NCBI GenBank assembly: GCA_021397835.1
Contig: JAJFZO010000034.1
Location: 8,571,501-8,635,500, forward strand
Length of the DNA: 64,000 bases
Direction of reading: 5' to 3'
From: Moringa oleifera
Taxonomy: Eukaryota > Streptophyta > Magnoliopsida > Brassicales > Moringaceae
Shown here: piece by piece, positions 59,831 to 64,000 of the stretch
Layout of the letters: each line of letters begins with the position of its first letter
Position numbering within the stretch: the stretch's first letter is position 1
Program-made: the position numbers and the translations under genes
The notes under the pieces: generated by a model
The model's database searches: none
Told to the model about the DNA's origin: nothing
The model's input: the letters and a program-made list of their open reading frames with translations, nothing else

Positions 59831-62800
59831 CCAAGTCCATCGAGAGTGTGCTCAGCGAGTATGCCACAAGCACTATGCCTATGGGCATGCGAGGTAGGCT
59901 TCCATTGCCACTAGCAGGCATGGCGTGAGCAGAAGGCCCAACGTTCAGCCACAAAGGATGGACCAGCCAAGCCAAGGGCATCCATGCAAGTTAGACCCTC
60001 TTCGTTATACCTTTATAGTGTGTCTAGTAAGTGTGCCAAGAGAGCCGCATCGCTTGGACCAAGGTTATAGGAGGAAAGCCATGGCTACATCCAACACACA
60101 CAACATGAGTGGAAAGCCTAGCGTGTGACCGTAAAAGGCATGCTAGTTATACTCATGGAGCCTCACACCGGTTAGACCCTTATCGTTGTACCTTGATAAT
60201 GTGCATAACGAGTATGATAAGAGAGCTGCATTGTCGGGACCATGGGCATGGGGGGTAACCCATGGCTACCTTTAGCGAGCATGACATGGGCAAAAGTCTT
60301 GCATGTGGTTGTAAAGGGCATGCTAGCCAAGCCAATGGCATCGCACATGAGGGAGATCCTTGTTGTTGTCCTTCGATAATATGCTCAACGAGTGTGCCAA
60401 GAAGAACTGCATCGCCCAAATGATACAAAAGGCAAGCTATGACTACACCCAGCAAGTACGGCATAGGCAAAGCACCCAGTATGTGGCCACAAAGAGAACA
60501 CTAGCGAAGTCAGGGGCACCCACCTAAGCCAGATCCTCATTGTTATCCCTTGATAGAAGGTCTAATGTGCGACCGCAAAGGGCATGCTAGCACAGCCAAA
60601 GGTGCCCCAAGCAAGCAAATCCCCCATCCTTATCCATTGACAGTGTGCCTAGTGGATGTGTGAGGAGATTAGTGTTGCATGGACCATGGCCATGGGAGGT
60701 AAGCCACGGCTACCCTCAATAGACATTACATAGGCGCAAGACCCAACATTAGTCCATAAAAAGCACATCGTAGGGCCAAGGGTGCCCTACTTAAGCTAGA
60801 CCCTTATCATAAACCCTTGATAATATGCCCAACGAGCGAGCGTCCCAAGAAAGCCACATCGCCTAGACTAAGGGTATGAGAGTCAAGCCACGATTGTCTC
60901 CAGCAAGTATGGCATAGGCAGAAGGCCAGCATGCAACGTAAAGGTACATCTGTCAAGATAAGGATCCCTCATGCGAGTAAAATCCTCATCATTGTCCCTC
61001 GATAGTGTGCCTCGCAAGAGTCCCAAGAGAGCCAAGTTCCTAGACTATGTGCACGGGAGGAAAGTCACAACTGTTCCCAATAGGTATGGCATGGGCAAAA
61101 GGCTAAGTATGCAGCTCCAATGGGCATGTCAGCCAGGCTGAGGGTACCTTGTAGGAGCAAAACCTTCGTGACTGTCCCTCAATAGTGTGCACAGAAAGGT
61201 TATCAAGAAAGTTGCGTTGCCCTAATGATGTACATGGGTGTTAAACCATGGCTACATGAGCAAGCACAGTATGGGTGAAAGTCTTAGCGAGTAGCCATAA
61301 AAGGCGCATAAGTGATGTTAAAGGCTCCTCACATGTGCTAGACTCTCATTGCTGTCCTTCGATAGTATGTCTAAGGAGCTTGCCAAGAGAGCCACGTCGC
61401 TTGCACCATGGGAATAAGAGGTAAGCCACGGTTGCCCCCAACAGGCACAGCATGGCAAGAAGAACCATCATGAGATCACAAATGGCGTACTAGCAAGGTT
61501 AAGGACGCCATATGAGAGCCAAACCCTCCTCGTTACCCCTCGATTGTGTCCTAATAAATGTGCCAGTAGAGCCACAACTCCCAGACTATTGGCTCGGGAT
61601 GCAAGTCATGATTACTCTTAGTAGAAATGACATGGGTAGAAGGCCCAATATGCAGCTGCAAAAGGTATGCTAGCTTGGCTAAAGGCATGTCACATAAGCT
61701 AGACCCACCCTCGATAGTATGCCTAAAAAAGGTGTTGAAAAAGCAATGTTGCCCAAACCCTATGCTTAGGTGGCAAGCCACAGTTGCTACTAGTATGCTC
61801 AACATTGGAGAAAGGCTAAGCATGCTGCCGTGAAGGCTATGCAAGCCGTGCTGAGGATGGCTCATGTGAGCTAGACCCTCGTTAGTGTCGCTCCATGGTT
61901 TATCATGGGAGCATGCCGAGAGAGCCTCATTGCTTAGACTATAGGCAAGAGAGGGAAGCAATGGCTACCTCCTGTAGGCACGACTTCAATGAAAGGCCTC
62001 GTGTGCAATAGTTTAGGGCACGCTAGCATAGTTACGGGCCCCATCATGAGTTAGACCCTCGTCACTATCTCTCGATAGTATGCCCAACGAGCGTGCGAGG
62101 AGAGCCACATGGCCTAGACCATGGGCGTGGAGGAAAGGCCTAACTGCCTCCATTAGGCTCATCATAGGTAGATTCCCCAGCATGGGATCATAAAGGTCAT
62201 GCCATCACAGCCAATGGTGCCCAATACAAGCAAGACCATTGTCATTGTCCTTCGATATTATGTCCAATAAGCATGCCAGGAGAATCGCAATGCTCAGACC
62301 ATGGGCACAAGAGGCAAGCCATGGTTGCCTTTAAAAAGCACAGCATGGATAGAAGGCCCATTATGCGGCCACACAGGATGCTCCAACTAGGCCACGACTA
62401 ACCCTAGAAGGCATGATAAGGGTGGAAGGCCCAGTGTGTGTCACAAAATGCACGTTAGCAAAGCCAAAGGCGCCCTACACTTACAAGACTCTCGTTACTG
62501 TCCCTTTATAGTTTGCCCAGCAAATGTGCCAAGAGAGTTGCGTCTCTCAAACCATAGGCACGGGAGGCAAGCCACGGCTACTCTAAGTAGGCATGGCATG
62601 AGCACAAGGCCAAATGCGTAATTGCAAAGGGCATGCCAACTATGCCAAGGGCCTCATACATGAGACAAACCCTCATCGTTGTCCCTTGATAGTGTGCCCA
62701 ATAAGCTGGTCAAGAGATCTACATGGCCTGAACCAAGGGCACAGAAAGCAAGTCATGATTGTCCTTGGAAGGCACGATAAGGGCAGAAAGACTAGCGTTG

Positions 62801-63350
62801 TACTGTAAAGGTGCATTAACTAAACTAAAGGTGCCCTACACTAACATGACTCTTGTCATTGTCCCTTGATAGTTTGCCTAGCAAGCGTGCGAAGAGAGCT
62901 GCGCTGCCCAGATCATGAGCACAGATGATAACCCAAAGCTGCCTTTAGCAGGCATAGCATTAGTGGAAGGCCGTGCATGTGATCGTAAAGTGTGTGCCAC
63001 CTATGCCAAGGTCCCTACATGAGCTAGAGCCTTGTTGCTATCCTTCGATAGTGTGCTAGGCGAGCTTGCCAGGGGAGCCACATCACCTGAACCATGGGCA
63101 CAGGAGTGAAGCCACAGCTTCCCTTGGTAGGCATAACATGGGTGAAAGGCCCAGCATGCGGCGGCAAAAGGCGCACTAACCATGGCATGAGCACCCCCCG
63201 CAATTTAGACCCTTATCATTGTCCTTCCATTATGTGCCTAAGAGCGAGCTAAATGTGTCATGTTGCCCATACCATTTGCACGAGAGGTAAGCGAAGGCTC
63301 CTCGCAGCATGCACAACATGGGTGAAAGGCAGAGCGTGTAGGAGTAAAAG
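59831..63350 (+). repeat. Class B array downstream of unit 3
   Basis: About 19-20 monomers of class B (GGACCATGGGCATGG, CCATGGCTACC, GATAGTGTGCC). It ends at about 63350 where GGCA of class B (normally AAGGGCATGCC) continues as class A (GGCATTGGGAGAGCC). Open frames on both strands are repeat-derived and not called. Confidence 0.87.
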
Positions 63351-64000
63351 GCAATGGGGGAGCCTAACGCCTTCTACGGGAAAGTAGTTGGAGTTGCCAA
63401 ATGCTCACACCAGCTTAAAAGGAACCAATGATTGCCCACCTACTGTTATGGGGAAGTTGCCAGTATTGGTAAACATTGATGCCAAGACTCAAAAAACCTA
63501 GGGACTACCAAGCTACTACCATGGCACAGTTATTGGTGTTAGTAGACACTAGTGCCAACACCAGAAGAGCCCAGAGATGACCCCATGATAGTCGTTCATT
63601 TTATGACAGCTGAACGATTGCTGCTGCACAGTCGCAGGTACTTGTAGAGTCTAGTACCAGCACCACGAGAGCTCAGCGTTGACAGAGCGATAGTTACTGT
63701 AATTGGCACTGGTAGAGATTTGCATCGAGTTTCCTCATTGGTGGCTTAGTGGCCATCATTGGCACAAGTAGACAAGAGGGCAAGTACTAGACGAGCCTAA
63801 CGATGGCCTATCAATAGTAATTAGCATTGAGAGATATGAACGACTACTACAAGGTAATTGTTAGTACTAGCAGAAGCTAGTGTTACTTTAGGAGAACCTA
63901 ACGATTGCTCAGTTATTACTACAGGGTAGTTACTAGTGTTGGCATATGCTAGAGCTAACTATAAAGGAATTGTTAATGCTGATAGATGCAAGCGCTAGCA
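63351..64000 (+). repeat. Class A IGS satellite array, array 3 (start)
   Basis: Begins in the GGAGAGCCCAACGACTACTG submonomer and continues in the normal class A order to the window end. It shows that class A can follow class B within one IGS. Confidence 0.86.

Noticed and set aside
61551..61961. 136-codon open frame on the minus strand
   Set aside because: Longest frame in the class B array, but it spans more than two monomers, shows no domain, and is broken in every other monomer pair.
1..64000. tRNA genes, 5S rRNA, organelle-derived DNA or telomere repeats
   Set aside because: I looked for clover-leaf signatures, the 5S internal promoter, chloroplast gene words and TTTAGGG runs and found none I could support by eye.

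Overview
The window is nuclear DNA from a flowering plant. It holds an array of decayed 45S ribosomal DNA units together with their large intergenic spacers (IGS), and I see no intact protein-coding gene in it. Both ITS regions are short (about 200 bp). ITS1 keeps the angiosperm motif that reads roughly GGCRY...GYGYCAAGGAA. The first bases of ITS1 resemble eudicot ITS1 more than grass or conifer ITS1, so I infer a eudicot, weakly. A plant CACTA (En/Spm) transposon and a Ty3/gypsy chromovirus also place it in plants. All rRNA genes are on the + strand.

Layout. 1-2662: 3' part of a CACTA transposon, ending in its terminal inverted repeat. 2663-19590: long satellite array (class A, about 465 bp unit built of 50-80 bp submonomers). 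19590-19842: truncated 5' ETS. 19843-28200: rDNA unit 1 (18S, ITS1, 5.8S, ITS2, scrambled 26S), followed by class B repeats (about 175-180 bp). 28200-30737: single-copy-like spacer, four class D repeats of about 295 bp that each carry a possible Pol I start motif, and the 5' ETS. 30738-39593: rDNA unit 2, in which a 7.5 kb chromovirus sits inside the 18S; a deletion removes most of the 18S, ITS1 and 5.8S and leaves only the first 0.5 kb of 26S. 39594-41484: class C sequence of unknown origin. 41485-49676: second class A array. 49677-53340: class B array. 53340-55167: spacer, class D and 5' ETS. 55168-59602: rDNA unit 3, with an 18S cut down to 579 bp but near full-length 5.8S and 26S. 59603-63350: 3' spacer and class B array. 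63351-64000: start of a third class A array.

Every rDNA unit is broken in a different way and carries many C-to-T and G-to-A changes, mostly at former CpG sites. This fits a silenced, methylated, non-concerted rDNA locus. The spacer between units 1 and 2 lacks class A. Where class A is present it abuts class B on one side, so class A looks like a satellite that expanded inside the class B part of the IGS. Several breakpoints show short backward jumps, as if made by template switching, although assembly error is a live alternative for the nearly identical 1.06-1.09 kb tandem duplications.
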